A DNA stretch of 64,000 nucleotides from Croceitalea dokdonensis DOKDO 023. Its GTDB lineage: Bacteria; Bacteroidota; Bacteroidia; Flavobacteriales; Flavobacteriaceae. This document shows positions 52,961 to 62,042 of this stretch, one piece after another; within the stretch, counting starts at the first letter, position 1; the number at the start of each line of letters is the position of its first letter. Position numbers and translations under genes: made by a program. The stretch spans positions 62,001 through 126,000 of the forward strand of contig NZ_LDJX01000003.1 in the NCBI RefSeq assembly GCF_001306415.1, in the 5' to 3' direction. Below the pieces are notes generated by a model. That model had not been told where the DNA came from and searched no databases. It was given only the letters and a program-made list of their open reading frames with translations.

Positions 52961-53323
52961 CTATAATGGCATCAGTTCTCCTGATTCCAGTGCTTTTAGA
53001 AAATCAGCGTTTACAACACTGTGGGTTTCAAAAAAGCGCCCTCCATCGGTAGGTGTTATTTTTATCCTTGTGGTGCCATCTTTTCTTTCCTTTACATCCG
53101 TAACTACCACTTTTTTACCTTCAACACGTTTATAATTGGCGTTACCACCTTTCTTGATGATAAAATTGGGCTTTGGAAATTTAATGTGTTGGTACATGTT
53201 TGTTTCAGGTTTTCCTATTTCAAAGACATCTCCTACTTCTACATCTTGCGGCACTACGTTTACATTATCCTGTGCATTGAGCACGCTAATTGAAAATAAA
53301 AAGGCAATTGCATATTTCATCAT
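52961..53323 (-). CDS. Small exported protein downstream of the Rnk-like gene
   Basis: 120 residues with a signal peptide (MMKYAIAFLFSISVLNAQ). The mature part is basic and beta-rich (KPNFIIKKGGNANYKRVEGKKVVVTDVKERKDGTTRIKITPTDGGRFFETH). No family is recognised. It starts 2 bp after the Rnk-like stop, so it is cotranscribed with it and would be under the same sigma-54-type promoter. Role unknown; secretion suggests an envelope function under stress. Confidence 0.7.
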   Translation of the reverse strand: MMKYAIAFLFSISVLNAQDNVNVVPQDVEVGDVFEIGKPETNMYQHIKFPKPNFIIKKGGNANYKRVEGKKVVVTDVKERKDGTTRIKITPTDGGRFFETHSVVNADFLKALESGELMPL

Positions 53324-53325
53324 GA

Positions 53326-53802
53326 CTACATATTTAAGGTTAACAGATTATGTTTTCTTTTTAACACTAATTTTTTTAGCTCTTCTTTGGGAATGAATGG
53401 TATTACTTTTGATTTGGCTTGCTGTACGTTGGTAATGGTTAAATGTATTCTGCTGCCAGGAAGGCCAATAGTAACTTTATCACCTTCTGCCAAACCTATG
53501 ACGGAAGCACCCAGACTGCTGATAACCGATACTTTGTTCTCCTTAATATTCTCTTCACAAGGTGCAACCAGTTGAAAGGTATCTTCCCAGCCCAATGTGC
53601 ATTTTACGGTAATGTGGGCATACATTTGTACAATGTGTGACGGCATGTCATTGGCCTCCAACACCATTGCCTCCAACATATGCTCATTAAGCAGGTCTAG
53701 GCTGTTCTTATGGGAATAATCCTCATAGACCAAAAAGTCTTTCTGATACTTTTTTATCATCAAGAAATCCCCAGCACTAAAAACAAGATTACCGTGTTTC
53801 AT
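53326..53802 (-). CDS. GreA/GreB C-terminal domain protein, Rnk-like (copy 2)
   Basis: 158 residues from the ATG at 53802, aligned with the start of copy 1 (MKHGNLVF against MKYGSLVI); an upstream in-frame codon at 53892 would add 30 unlikely residues. The helical arm (MIKKYQKDFLVYEDYSHKNSLDLLNEHMLEAMVLEAN) leads to a GreA/B domain (VQMYAHITVKCTLGWEDTFQLVAP; VISSLGASVIGLAEGDKVTIGLPGSRIHLTI). Paralogous to 50076-50495. It is the first gene downstream of a near-consensus sigma-54 promoter (53953-53967). It may bind RNA polymerase under stress; this is inference from the fold. Confidence 0.84.
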   Translation of the reverse strand: MKHGNLVFSAGDFLMIKKYQKDFLVYEDYSHKNSLDLLNEHMLEAMVLEANDMPSHIVQMYAHITVKCTLGWEDTFQLVAPCEENIKENKVSVISSLGASVIGLAEGDKVTIGLPGSRIHLTITNVQQAKSKVIPFIPKEELKKLVLKRKHNLLTLNM

Positions 53803-53952
53803 TTCTTTTTTTTCTAGAATTAGAATTTTGTTTCCTTTTGTCCGATATTTTTTGACTATGATTGTCCCTATCCTTCCTGCGGCTTTTTCCAAGATTTATG
53901 AATGTTGGTATAAAGACTACCATGGTAAATATTTTGTTTCATCCTTTAAATG

Positions 53953-53967
53953 GCAAAAGTGGTGCCT
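53953..53967 (-). promoter_or_regulatory. Sigma-54 (-24/-12) promoter of the Rnk-like gene
   Basis: On the minus strand the region reads AGGCAC-CACTT-TTGC: GGCAC, a 5-base spacer and TTGC, differing from the consensus TGGCAC-N5-TTGC only in the first base. GG and GC are 10 bases apart, as required. Transcription would start near 53942, about 140 bp before the ATG at 53802. A sigma-54 activator gene is encoded immediately beyond (54094-55425). Confidence 0.65.
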
Positions 53968-54002
53968 AGATAAAACTAAAGTGTGCCAAAAAACATAACA
54001 TA

Positions 54003-54013
54003 CTGATAATCAG
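54003..54013. promoter_or_regulatory. CTGATAATCAG palindrome
   Basis: An 11-base inverted repeat (CTGAT-A-ATCAG), also present at 39072-39082 and, as TGATAATCAG, at 5659-5668. Here it lies 36 bp upstream of the sigma-54 site, a place where an activator could bind, though NtrC-type sites are usually further up and longer. Confidence 0.3.
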
Positions 54014-54093
54014 AATATATATTCTTATGAATTTTATATAAGGATTTTTTGGGGTGGAGAGAAAATCCCCATTTGGGGAGAAAATTACCAGGT

Positions 54094-55425
54094 CTAGTGA
54101 AGTTTGTCCCGTAAGGTCTTACGATCGATCTGGAGTATTTTGGCAGCCTTTGTCTTATTGCCCTGAGTATGTAGCAATACACGTTTTACATATTCTTTTT
54201 CCATGACTTTTAGAGGGACAAAGCCTGTTTGGGGAAACTCAATTTCGTATTTTAGATAATCAGGAAGGTCTTTCACTCCAATAAGCCCATCAGCCATAAT
54301 TACAGCGCGCTGTATGCTATTTTCTAGTTCCCGTATATTTCCTGGCCAATGATGACGTTCCAAAACTGATAGTGCTTCGGGAGAAATCTTTAGTAACCGG
54401 TCTTTGTATTCAACACCATATTTTAGCAAAAATTTATCTACCAATAAGGGAATATCGGATTTGCGTTCGCGTAATGGCGGGACTGTGATTTCTACCACGG
54501 TCAACCTGTAATAGAGGTCTTCCCGGAAGTCTTTATTTTTTATATTCTCCATTAGGTCCGCATTGGTAGCCGCAATGATTCGGATGTCCACTTTTTCTGG
54601 TTTTTGGGAACCAACTTTTGTGATTTCCTTCTCTTGTAAAGCACGCAGTAGCTTGGTCTGTACCGCTAGGGAAGCCGTGCCTATTTCATCCAAAAACAGT
54701 GTTCCACCCTGTGCAGCTTGAAAGAAGCCATTACGATTTTCATTGGCACCTGTAAAGGCACCTTTGATATATCCAAAAAGCTCCGCCTCCTGCAGGTTTT
54801 CTGGTATTGCCCCGCAGTTGACCGCTATAAAAGGAGCACGGGAAAATTTGCCTGTATAGTGGATGGCGCGTGCAACTAGTTCCTTTCCAGTGCCGCTTTC
54901 CCCTTTAATAAGCACAGTGGCTTTATTATCCTTGACCCGATCAATGATATTGGTAACTTTCTGAAAACTCCCTGATGCCCCTACCATATCCCCGTATTTA
55001 GTTTGGGTCGGTGCTTTTTGGACCTTCCTTGTTTGGGATTTTCCATGCTGGTTGGTGACGGCTTTTGCCACGGCCAGCCTTAATTCTTCCTTGGTAAAGG
55101 GTTTGGTTAAATAGTCCACCGCACCAGACTTGAAGGTTTCTAGTGCACCAGTTACGGAGGGATAGCCCGTGACCACTAACTTAGGGATGTCCGGGTAATG
55201 CTCGTTGGTGAATTTGAGCAACTGTAATCCGTCTACTTCTGGCATTTGAATGTCCGTTATTAAAAGGTCTATAAAGGTGTCCTTTAAGATAAAAAGCGCC
55301 TCTTTGACGGAAACTGCCTTAAAAGTATGGTAGTCCAATGACCGCAGGTGTCGTTGTAGAAGTTCTAGGATGTGGATGTCATCGTCAACGATTAAAATAT
55401 TTTCCTTGCGTAGGGTCATGTTCAC
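54094..55425 (-). CDS. NtrC-family sigma-54-dependent response regulator
   Basis: 443 residues from the GTG at 55425 (GTGA overlap with the kinase stop; ATG at 55419 is an alternative). Residues 1-120: receiver with D58 as phospho-acceptor. Residues about 140-370: AAA+ domain with Walker A GESGTGKELVARAIHY (175-190), GAFTGA (222-227), the sigma-54 contact loop, and Walker B-type LFLDEIGT. C-terminal HTH: GNKTKAAKILQIDRKTLRDKL. It is the partner of the kinase upstream and should activate promoters of the -24/-12 type, of which one lies 127 bp downstream. Effector and signal are unknown. Confidence 0.95.
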   Translation of the reverse strand: MNMTLRKENILIVDDDIHILELLQRHLRSLDYHTFKAVSVKEALFILKDTFIDLLITDIQMPEVDGLQLLKFTNEHYPDIPKLVVTGYPSVTGALETFKSGAVDYLTKPFTKEELRLAVAKAVTNQHGKSQTRKVQKAPTQTKYGDMVGASGSFQKVTNIIDRVKDNKATVLIKGESGTGKELVARAIHYTGKFSRAPFIAVNCGAIPENLQEAELFGYIKGAFTGANENRNGFFQAAQGGTLFLDEIGTASLAVQTKLLRALQEKEITKVGSQKPEKVDIRIIAATNADLMENIKNKDFREDLYYRLTVVEITVPPLRERKSDIPLLVDKFLLKYGVEYKDRLLKISPEALSVLERHHWPGNIRELENSIQRAVIMADGLIGVKDLPDYLKYEIEFPQTGFVPLKVMEKEYVKRVLLHTQGNKTKAAKILQIDRKTLRDKLH

Positions 55426-56510
55426 AATTTAGGCAAATTGATGGTAAAAATGGTTCCTTTTGGGTCATTTGGTGTATGGGCTATGGTGCCCTTATGGCTA
55501 CTGATGATACCGTGGACCACGCTTAGTCCCAAGCCTGAACCATCACCGATGGGCTTGGTCGTGAAAAAGGGTTCAAACACTTTTTCTGCCAATTTGGGGT
55601 CGATGCCCACCCCTTGGTCAGAGATTGTAATGTGTATGTGCTGTCCCTTTTGAGAAATGTCAATTTTTATGGTTCCTCCTTCGGGGGAATAATAAGCAGC
55701 ATTCATGATAAGGTTAAAGAGTACTTGGGTCAATTGTACGGTGTCTGCCCGTAAGAAGATTGGTTTTTCCGTGAATGTTTTTTTTAGTTGAATATTTTTT
55801 GCCCCTAGCTGAGGTTTTAAGAGTTTTAGCACATTTTCCACGGTTGGGATAAGCTCCACGACCTTCATCTCTTGTGGCATTTCACAAGCAAAGAACATCA
55901 GTTTTTTTACGATTTCCCTGCTAAAAATGGTATTGTCCATGATTTTTTGGAGGTCACGGACATTGTCCTCATTTTTCACTTTTTCCTTTAAAAGTTCTGC
56001 AAACCCCAATATATTGGCTAATGGGGTGTTGAGTTCATGCGCAATGCCTGCCGTTATTTCACCCAAAATGTGCAGACGGTCCGCACGTTCCATTTGTCTG
56101 CGTGTGGCCGCTTCACTGTCCCGTATCTGTTTACGCTCCAATAGGTTACCCACTGCAAGACTTATGTTGTTTAGGAGGGTCTGTTCCTCGGCAAGAAAAT
56201 CGGTCAATTTATACTTGCCTGCTGGATAGCCAATCGTAATTTGTCCATCAACTTTATTAAAAACCTTTATGTCAGAAGTTAGGGTTACCCTGTCTATATC
56301 ATAATTATCGGTCCGTACCTCGTAACCACTGGCCGTTAAACTGGCCTCTGCATCTTCATTAAACTGCCACCCCCTTTTTAAGCAATATAAAATAGCTTCT
56401 AAAGAGGTATGGAGTTGGTCATAATCTGAGTTAACGATAATGGAAGTAACCTCATACAGACAAGTGAGCTCTTTTACGCGTTCCTTTAATTTTGCCTCTG
56501 TTGATACCAT
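55422..56510 (-). CDS. Soluble GAF-type sensor histidine kinase
   Basis: 362 residues, no membrane helices. Residues about 5-125 look like a GAF-type sensor domain (VKELTCLYEVTSIIVNSD, then QITIGYPAGKYKLTDFLAEEQTLLNNISLAVGNLLE). H158 is the phosphorylation site in GEITAGIAHELNTPLANILGF. The HATPase domain has N-box QVLFNLIMNAAYYSPEGG, DQGVGID and the GDGSGLGLSVVHGIISSHKG G2 box. A cytoplasmic signal is implied. The regulator gene overlaps its stop, so the pair is one operon. The upstream gap is 589 bp long. Confidence 0.94.
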   Translation of the reverse strand: MVSTEAKLKERVKELTCLYEVTSIIVNSDYDQLHTSLEAILYCLKRGWQFNEDAEASLTASGYEVRTDNYDIDRVTLTSDIKVFNKVDGQITIGYPAGKYKLTDFLAEEQTLLNNISLAVGNLLERKQIRDSEAATRRQMERADRLHILGEITAGIAHELNTPLANILGFAELLKEKVKNEDNVRDLQKIMDNTIFSREIVKKLMFFACEMPQEMKVVELIPTVENVLKLLKPQLGAKNIQLKKTFTEKPIFLRADTVQLTQVLFNLIMNAAYYSPEGGTIKIDISQKGQHIHITISDQGVGIDPKLAEKVFEPFFTTKPIGDGSGLGLSVVHGIISSHKGTIAHTPNDPKGTIFTINLPKL

Positions 56511-57099
56511 AGTTCCAAATTATGTGCATATTTAGTAATGTGCTAAAGTCCTTAAATCATCTATTGGGACTGAAATTTAGTAATAAAAACTGGTACCTTT
56601 AAGTTCATAGTATTGATGGAATCCAACATTTTCCTTCGTCTGGTTAGAGGCTAAAAAGCCTTGGATTAGCCTGCCCATAAAGGCCGTCAGCCTTTTATTG
56701 CATGCTAGTGGTATGGGGTACAACTTTCCTTTTTTAAGAACCAGATGCGTTTAACCATCTGCAGAGGAGCATTTAAAGTTGGTCATAAATCAACTTTATT
56801 CTTTACCTGTTACCATAGGTTTTTGGGTAAATAGTGAGCACCAAGCCTTTGTTTAATGGGGCTTTATACTCTAAAAGAAAAAAGCCCTCAAGACATTTGG
56901 GGGCTTTTATCGTTCAAAATGTTTGGGTTTGCTATACGCTTTCCCAAAATTTATTGAGACGCATGTACATACCTAAATTTGCAGCAACCTACAATCAAAA
57001 TACCCATTCGCCACCTTCTTTGGCCTTAGCCTTAGGTAACAGTTGTATGACGCCGCTCTATTTGTGCAAAAGTTCCCTTTTGAACAAAGCTCCTTTTGT
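56511..57099. other. 589-bp gap between the kinase and RND genes
   Basis: Contains a bidirectional terminator at 56878-56908, oriented to end the RND operon on the minus strand. The kinase transcript must begin in the left part, but I found no good -33/-7 or -24/-12 match close to it. No gene or RNA is supported. The right half has runs of direct-repeat-like CTTT/TTTG without clear order. Confidence 0.5.
56878..56908 (-). terminator. Terminator of the RND efflux operon
   Basis: Read on the minus strand, AAAGCCCCCAA...TTGAGGGCTTT pairs over 11 bp with one wobble and is followed by seven T. The 29-base core is identical to that after the YwqK-like gene (48950). It lies 192 bp downstream of the RND stop at 57100. 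Confidence 0.85.
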
Positions 57100-60000
57100 T
57101 TAAGCCGCCTGGTCTGCGATTGGCTTTGATTCTAGGACCGTTCTTTTGCCGCGCTGCAAGCCTACCTTAATACGATAGACAATATTGAACAGCACTGGGA
57201 CTATGATCAGCGTTAAAAAAGTGGCCACAATGAGGCCAAAAATAACCGTCCAAGCAAGGGGCCCCCAGAAAATCACATTATCACCGCCCATATAAATATT
57301 GGGGTCAAAGTTGGAAAATAGCGAGAAAAAGTCAATGTTCAGTCCAATGGCCAACGGAATTAAACCTAATACTGTGGTGATTGCCGTTAGGATTACCGGA
57401 CGTAAACGGGCTTTTCCACCCTTAATGATGATATCTGTTGCCTCTTCCATGGAAAGCAGCGCTTTATCGTCAAGCCCAAGGGCCACTTTTCTACGGTCTA
57501 TGAGTATTTGGGTATAATCTAGCAGTACTACCCCATTATTTACCACAATACCTGCCAAGGAAATGATTCCCATCATGGTCATTAAAATAACAAAGGGCCA
57601 ACCAGTAATCATTAGGCCTCCAAAAACACCGATGAAACTTAGAAAAATGGCAATCATGATGATCAATGGTTTGGAGATGCCCCCAAATTGAAAAATTAGG
57701 ATAAGCATTATAAGTCCCAAACCAGAGAAAAAAGCCCCGACCAAAAATTGCATTTGCTTGTTCTGCTCTTCTATCTCACCTGTATAATCCACGTTGACCC
57801 CAGGCGGAATACCATCATAGTTTTCCATTGCCTGTTTCACCTTTTCTACAACGGCTGCTGGGTTTCCACCCGCTTTTAATCCGGAATAGACGGTCACAAC
57901 ACGATTTCCATTTTTATGTTTGATGGCACTAAAGCCCGATGAATTCTTTTGGGTGGCCACGGAGGATACGGGAATTTCCTTGATTTTACCAGTTGCTTGA
58001 TCCCTGAAGATAATGTTCTGATTGAATAGGGCATTCTTGTCGTACCGTAAATTGCTGTTAAAACGTACGTTAATGTCGTAGTCTTCCCCGTCTTTTTTAT
58101 AGACCCCAGCTTTTTCACCAAATAGGGAGCGTCTTAACTGCTGCCCTACCTGACCCACGGCAACCCCAAGTTCCCCGGCTTTTTCGCGGTCTACCAATAC
58201 TTGCATGGAAGGTTTGCTTTTATTGACATCTAGCTTTAATTCTTCTATGTAAGCAATGTTTTTGGTGTTTAAGTAATTTCTGATGTTCTCCCCTACGGTG
58301 ATAAGCTCGTCATAATCCTTACCTTCCAGCTCAATGTTTACCGGGTACCCAGCCGGAGGGCCATCCGCATTTTTCTCCACGGAAATGGACACCCCTGGGT
58401 ATACCCCAGTAAGTTCTTCTTGAATGGCACCCCGCAGCTCCTCTGTATCCAGTCCGTTTCTATATTTGTATTCCCTCATGGATACCGTTACTTTGCCACG
58501 ATGTGGCATTTCTGCCGCGGAACCTCCATCCGTCTGTGGGTTTCCGGCCCCTTCCCCAACTTGTGAAACCGCAGATTCCACGAGATAGTTGTGATCGCCA
58601 TTGGTATAGGTATCTCTATTGACCACGCCATAGACACGTTCCTCAATACGTTTGGTGAGATGGTTGGTTTTTTCAATCGATGTTCCTTCTGGATATTCTA
58701 TATACACATAAATTTCATTGGGGGTGTTATCCGGAAAAAATTCCACCTTGGTCCTTCCAGAGCCCAATGACATTCCAAAAAGCATAAAGGTCCCCACCAA
58801 TAGCAGTGCGGTAAGTCCAAAATACCAATAGACGTTCTTGCCTCGTAGCGCATGGGTGATTTGTTTTTCATAAAAATTCTCAAACCGTACCATGGTATTT
58901 TCTTGAAACCGTCTTGCCCATTTTTTAAGCACGTACTTGTAGACCCAAAACATAATGGCCGTTACGATCATTAAGGTACCCAAACCACGATAGGCTCCGC
59001 CCACAAGGAGAACAAACAGGCCAATGCCGCCCATAATACTGGTGGTGCGAATAAGTTTTTTTACGGGCAGTTCTTTTTCCCCCAACTCCATAAATTGGGA
59101 CACCAACATAGAGTTCATGAAAATGGCCACAAATAAAGAAGAGCCCAATACTACCGAGAGGGTTATGGGAAAGAAGATCATAAACTGCCCAAAAATACCT
59201 GGCCAGAGCCCCAATGGAACAAAGGCCGCCACCGTGGTCACTGTAGAAATGATAATGGGGAAAGCTATTTCACCAATCCCCTTTTTTGCAGCTTCGGTTC
59301 TGGACATGCCCTCGCTCATAAGCCGATAGACATTCTCCACCACCACGATACCATTATCTACCAGCATCCCAAGTCCCATGATCATCCCAAACAAGATCAT
59401 GGTATTTAGGGTGTATCCCAACAGGTTCAAAATCATAAAGGACATAAACATGGACATGGGTATGGCAAACCCTACGAACAGTGCGTTTCTAAATCCTAAA
59501 AAGAACATTAGAACCGTAACCACCAAAAGAATCCCAAAAATGATATTGTTTACAAGGTCATCTACTTGGTTTAAGGTGCGATCAGAAGAATCATTGGCCA
59601 CGGAAATGTTCAAATCTGCGGGATAATAGGTTGCCTGTGCCTCTTGAATAAGCTCCCTTATTCTTTTGGTGGCGGCAATGGTATTTTTGCCAGAACGTTT
59701 TTTAATGTCCAGCATTACCACGCTATTCCCAAATTCACGGGCATAGGTAGTCTTATCTTCCTCTTCAAAGGTGACTTTGGCAATATCTTTAAGGTAAACG
59801 GCACCATTTTCAGATTTTACCACAAAATTTTCCAGTTCTTTGGGGTCTTCTATTTCCCCCAAGACCCTAATGGTCCTTCTTTGTTCCGATGTTTTAATAT
59901 TCCCCGCCGAAAGGGTGGTATTGCCATTGGCAATGGCACTGATCACATCTTGAAAACTAATTTTAGCGGCCATCATTTTGTAGATGTCCACGGCAACTTC

Positions 60001-60597
60001 TACCTCTTTTTCCTGTGCTCCACGGATATCCACTTCTTTGATTTCTGGCAGGTTTTCTATCTGATCTTCTAAATACTCTGCAAATTCTTTCAGTTTTTCT
60101 ACTGGATAGTCACCGGTAAAATTCACGTTCATTATAGGAAAGGATTCGGCCAAATTTAAGTCGAATACGTTGGGTTCTACTTTGGCTCCATTAAAGGTGG
60201 GCCAGTCTTCTCCGGCTTTTTCGCCATCCACTTCATCCTTTACCTTTTGTTTTGCCTGTTCCACCGTAATATCTTCATCAAACTCTACCGTAATAATGGA
60301 ATAGTCTTCTTGGGAGGTAGAGATGGTTTCCACTACATTGCTCACGTTCTTTAGGCGGTCTTCCAAGGGGTCCGTTATCAATCTTTCGATATCTTCGGCG
60401 GTATTGCCAGGGTAGGGCGTGCTTACATAGATTTTGGTCTCTACAATTTCCGGATAATCTTCCCTTGGCATGGCTTGGTAGCCCAGGAAACCAATGTACA
60501 AGAACAGCCCGATCATCACATAGATCACAGACGGATTGTCAATGGCCCAAGATGATAGCCGAAACTCTTTATCAATGTTTTTATTTTGCTTGCTCAT
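57100..60597 (-). CDS. RND efflux permease (AcrB/MMPL-type)
   Basis: 1165 residues with the 12-helix RND plan: helix 1 (VIYVMIGLFLYIGFLGYQ), a large periplasmic loop, five helices, a second large loop and six more helices. In helix 4 the proton-relay pair is D-N (GLGMLVDNGIVVVENVYRL) instead of D-D. The PRxDYPE motif after helix 1 (MPREDYPEI) places it in the HAE/heavy-metal-related group. Drug or metal export through a TolC channel with the MFP encoded 236 bp upstream. The cargo cannot be read from the sequence. Confidence 0.94.
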   Translation of the reverse strand: MSKQNKNIDKEFRLSSWAIDNPSVIYVMIGLFLYIGFLGYQAMPREDYPEIVETKIYVSTPYPGNTAEDIERLITDPLEDRLKNVSNVVETISTSQEDYSIITVEFDEDITVEQAKQKVKDEVDGEKAGEDWPTFNGAKVEPNVFDLNLAESFPIMNVNFTGDYPVEKLKEFAEYLEDQIENLPEIKEVDIRGAQEKEVEVAVDIYKMMAAKISFQDVISAIANGNTTLSAGNIKTSEQRRTIRVLGEIEDPKELENFVVKSENGAVYLKDIAKVTFEEEDKTTYAREFGNSVVMLDIKKRSGKNTIAATKRIRELIQEAQATYYPADLNISVANDSSDRTLNQVDDLVNNIIFGILLVVTVLMFFLGFRNALFVGFAIPMSMFMSFMILNLLGYTLNTMILFGMIMGLGMLVDNGIVVVENVYRLMSEGMSRTEAAKKGIGEIAFPIIISTVTTVAAFVPLGLWPGIFGQFMIFFPITLSVVLGSSLFVAIFMNSMLVSQFMELGEKELPVKKLIRTTSIMGGIGLFVLLVGGAYRGLGTLMIVTAIMFWVYKYVLKKWARRFQENTMVRFENFYEKQITHALRGKNVYWYFGLTALLLVGTFMLFGMSLGSGRTKVEFFPDNTPNEIYVYIEYPEGTSIEKTNHLTKRIEERVYGVVNRDTYTNGDHNYLVESAVSQVGEGAGNPQTDGGSAAEMPHRGKVTVSMREYKYRNGLDTEELRGAIQEELTGVYPGVSISVEKNADGPPAGYPVNIELEGKDYDELITVGENIRNYLNTKNIAYIEELKLDVNKSKPSMQVLVDREKAGELGVAVGQVGQQLRRSLFGEKAGVYKKDGEDYDINVRFNSNLRYDKNALFNQNIIFRDQATGKIKEIPVSSVATQKNSSGFSAIKHKNGNRVVTVYSGLKAGGNPAAVVEKVKQAMENYDGIPPGVNVDYTGEIEEQNKQMQFLVGAFFSGLGLIMLILIFQFGGISKPLIIMIAIFLSFIGVFGGLMITGWPFVILMTMMGIISLAGIVVNNGVVLLDYTQILIDRRKVALGLDDKALLSMEEATDIIIKGGKARLRPVILTAITTVLGLIPLAIGLNIDFFSLFSNFDPNIYMGGDNVIFWGPLAWTVIFGLIVATFLTLIIVPVLFNIVYRIKVGLQRGKRTVLESKPIADQAA

Positions 60598-60833
60598 TTA
60601 AATACGTCTTTAGTGGGTAGTTTGTACTGGTTTCTGTGTCTTTACTATTAGTTTTCTCATCAGACGACCCATAAACCGGGCTATTAGTTTTTTAAATATT
60701 TCTGAAAACCTATTGTCATTTTTGATTGTTCCTGTAGCCTTGTAAAACCCCTTTTATTCTCCAAAGGCAAATCGCACAGTATCTATCGCAACAATTTTCT
60801 AGGATTTAACTACTATTGATTAATGGCTGCTGT
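60598..60833. other. 236-bp gap inside the efflux operon
   Basis: Between the MFP and RND genes. On the minus strand TGCCTTTG is one base from the -7 consensus and may add an internal promoter for RND. The undecamer CTATTAGTTTT occurs twice on the plus strand. No gene seen. Confidence 0.35.
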
Positions 60834-62006
60834 CTAATTAGCCAATATTTTCACGCTCTGCCCATCTTTTACCGTTCTGGCCCCCTCATTGACGAGTAGG
60901 TCTCCATTAGAAATTCCCGCAGTCACTTCTACCATACTACCCGTTGTTAGTCCGGTTTCTATAATTTGCCTTCGGACAGAAGCGATTCCGTCTTCACCTG
61001 ATTTTTCTGCCAGGTAGATGTATTGTTCCCCCTCGGAGTTTTCTGAAATAATGCCTTGCGGAATAAGAATGGCGTTTTCATTGGTGTAATCGTTAAGGCT
61101 CACTTTTGCCGTAAGGTTGGGTTTTACCATGCCAGATGTGTTGGGAACCGGGATTTCTACGGTAAAGGCCCTGTTACTTGGATTGATAAAGTTTCCCGTC
61201 TGTCTTATTTTAGAGTCCACGGTTTCTCCCAGAACAGGGAAAAACACCTTTGCTTCCTTTCCCGCTTGTATCCCACTAAGGTAATTTTCCGGCACCTCTA
61301 CCTCCACATACATATCGGAAAGGTTTACGATTCTAAATATTTCTGCTCCCGGCCCAGGGCTCACCACAGTGCCTTGATCTTTGATAACATCATCTATAAT
61401 CCCGGAAAAGGGAGCCCTAATGTCGGATTTTCCTACCTGGCTCTGCATTTGGTCTACGGCGCTTTTTTGGGCTTCGTAATTGGCTTTTGCCTGCAGAAAT
61501 TGAATTTCAGAACCAATGTTTTGGTCCCAAAGACGTTTTTGTCGCTCAAAAGTGGTTTCTGCCAAGGCCAATTGGGTCTTCATTTGTGCCAGTGAGCTAG
61601 ACAGACCACCGTCATCTATACTGGCCAATAGTTGGCCTTTTTTTACCTTTTGGCCTTCTTTTACATAAACACGTTGTAGGGTCCCTGCCATTTCTGGGTA
61701 AATCAATACATTTTGTTTTGTGGTGACATCTCCCTGTAATTCCAGAAAATGGTCAAATTTTTCCGTTTTGGCCTCAATGGTGGTCACTAGGGGCAATTTT
61801 GCGTTGGCATCCAATTCCGCAATGGCAGAATCCAGCAATTGGATTTCTTTTTCCAAAGCCCTATAGGTTTCCGTGATTTCATTTTTTTTAGCGCGAATTG
61901 CCGTAAGGTCCTTTGCTTCCACAATGGCTTCAACGCTTTCTGTTGTACCACCACCACAGGACGAGAGTAGGATTGTGGTGGCGATGATGTAGCTGATGTT
62001 TTTCAT
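60834..62006 (-). CDS. RND periplasmic adaptor (membrane fusion) lipoprotein
   Basis: 390 residues. Lipoprotein signal: MKNISYIIATTILLSSC. A helical region with TYRALEKEIQLLDSAIAEL precedes the barrel-sandwich and hairpin parts: LPLVTTIEAKTEKFDHFLELQGDV, GTLQRVYVKEGQKVKKGQLLASID (lipoyl-like loop) and the coiled-coil hairpin LAQMKTQLALAETTFERQKRLWDQNIGSEIQFLQAKANYEAQ. The end carries the beta-barrel (GLTTGSMVEVTAGISNGDLLVNEGARTVKDGQSV). It connects the RND pump to TolC. It lies 36 bp after the TolC gene. Confidence 0.94.
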   Translation of the reverse strand: MKNISYIIATTILLSSCGGGTTESVEAIVEAKDLTAIRAKKNEITETYRALEKEIQLLDSAIAELDANAKLPLVTTIEAKTEKFDHFLELQGDVTTKQNVLIYPEMAGTLQRVYVKEGQKVKKGQLLASIDDGGLSSSLAQMKTQLALAETTFERQKRLWDQNIGSEIQFLQAKANYEAQKSAVDQMQSQVGKSDIRAPFSGIIDDVIKDQGTVVSPGPGAEIFRIVNLSDMYVEVEVPENYLSGIQAGKEAKVFFPVLGETVDSKIRQTGNFINPSNRAFTVEIPVPNTSGMVKPNLTAKVSLNDYTNENAILIPQGIISENSEGEQYIYLAEKSGEDGIASVRRQIIETGLTTGSMVEVTAGISNGDLLVNEGARTVKDGQSVKILAN

Positions 62007-62042
62007 AATACTAAGGGTGATTTATAGTGTTTTTTGATTGAT

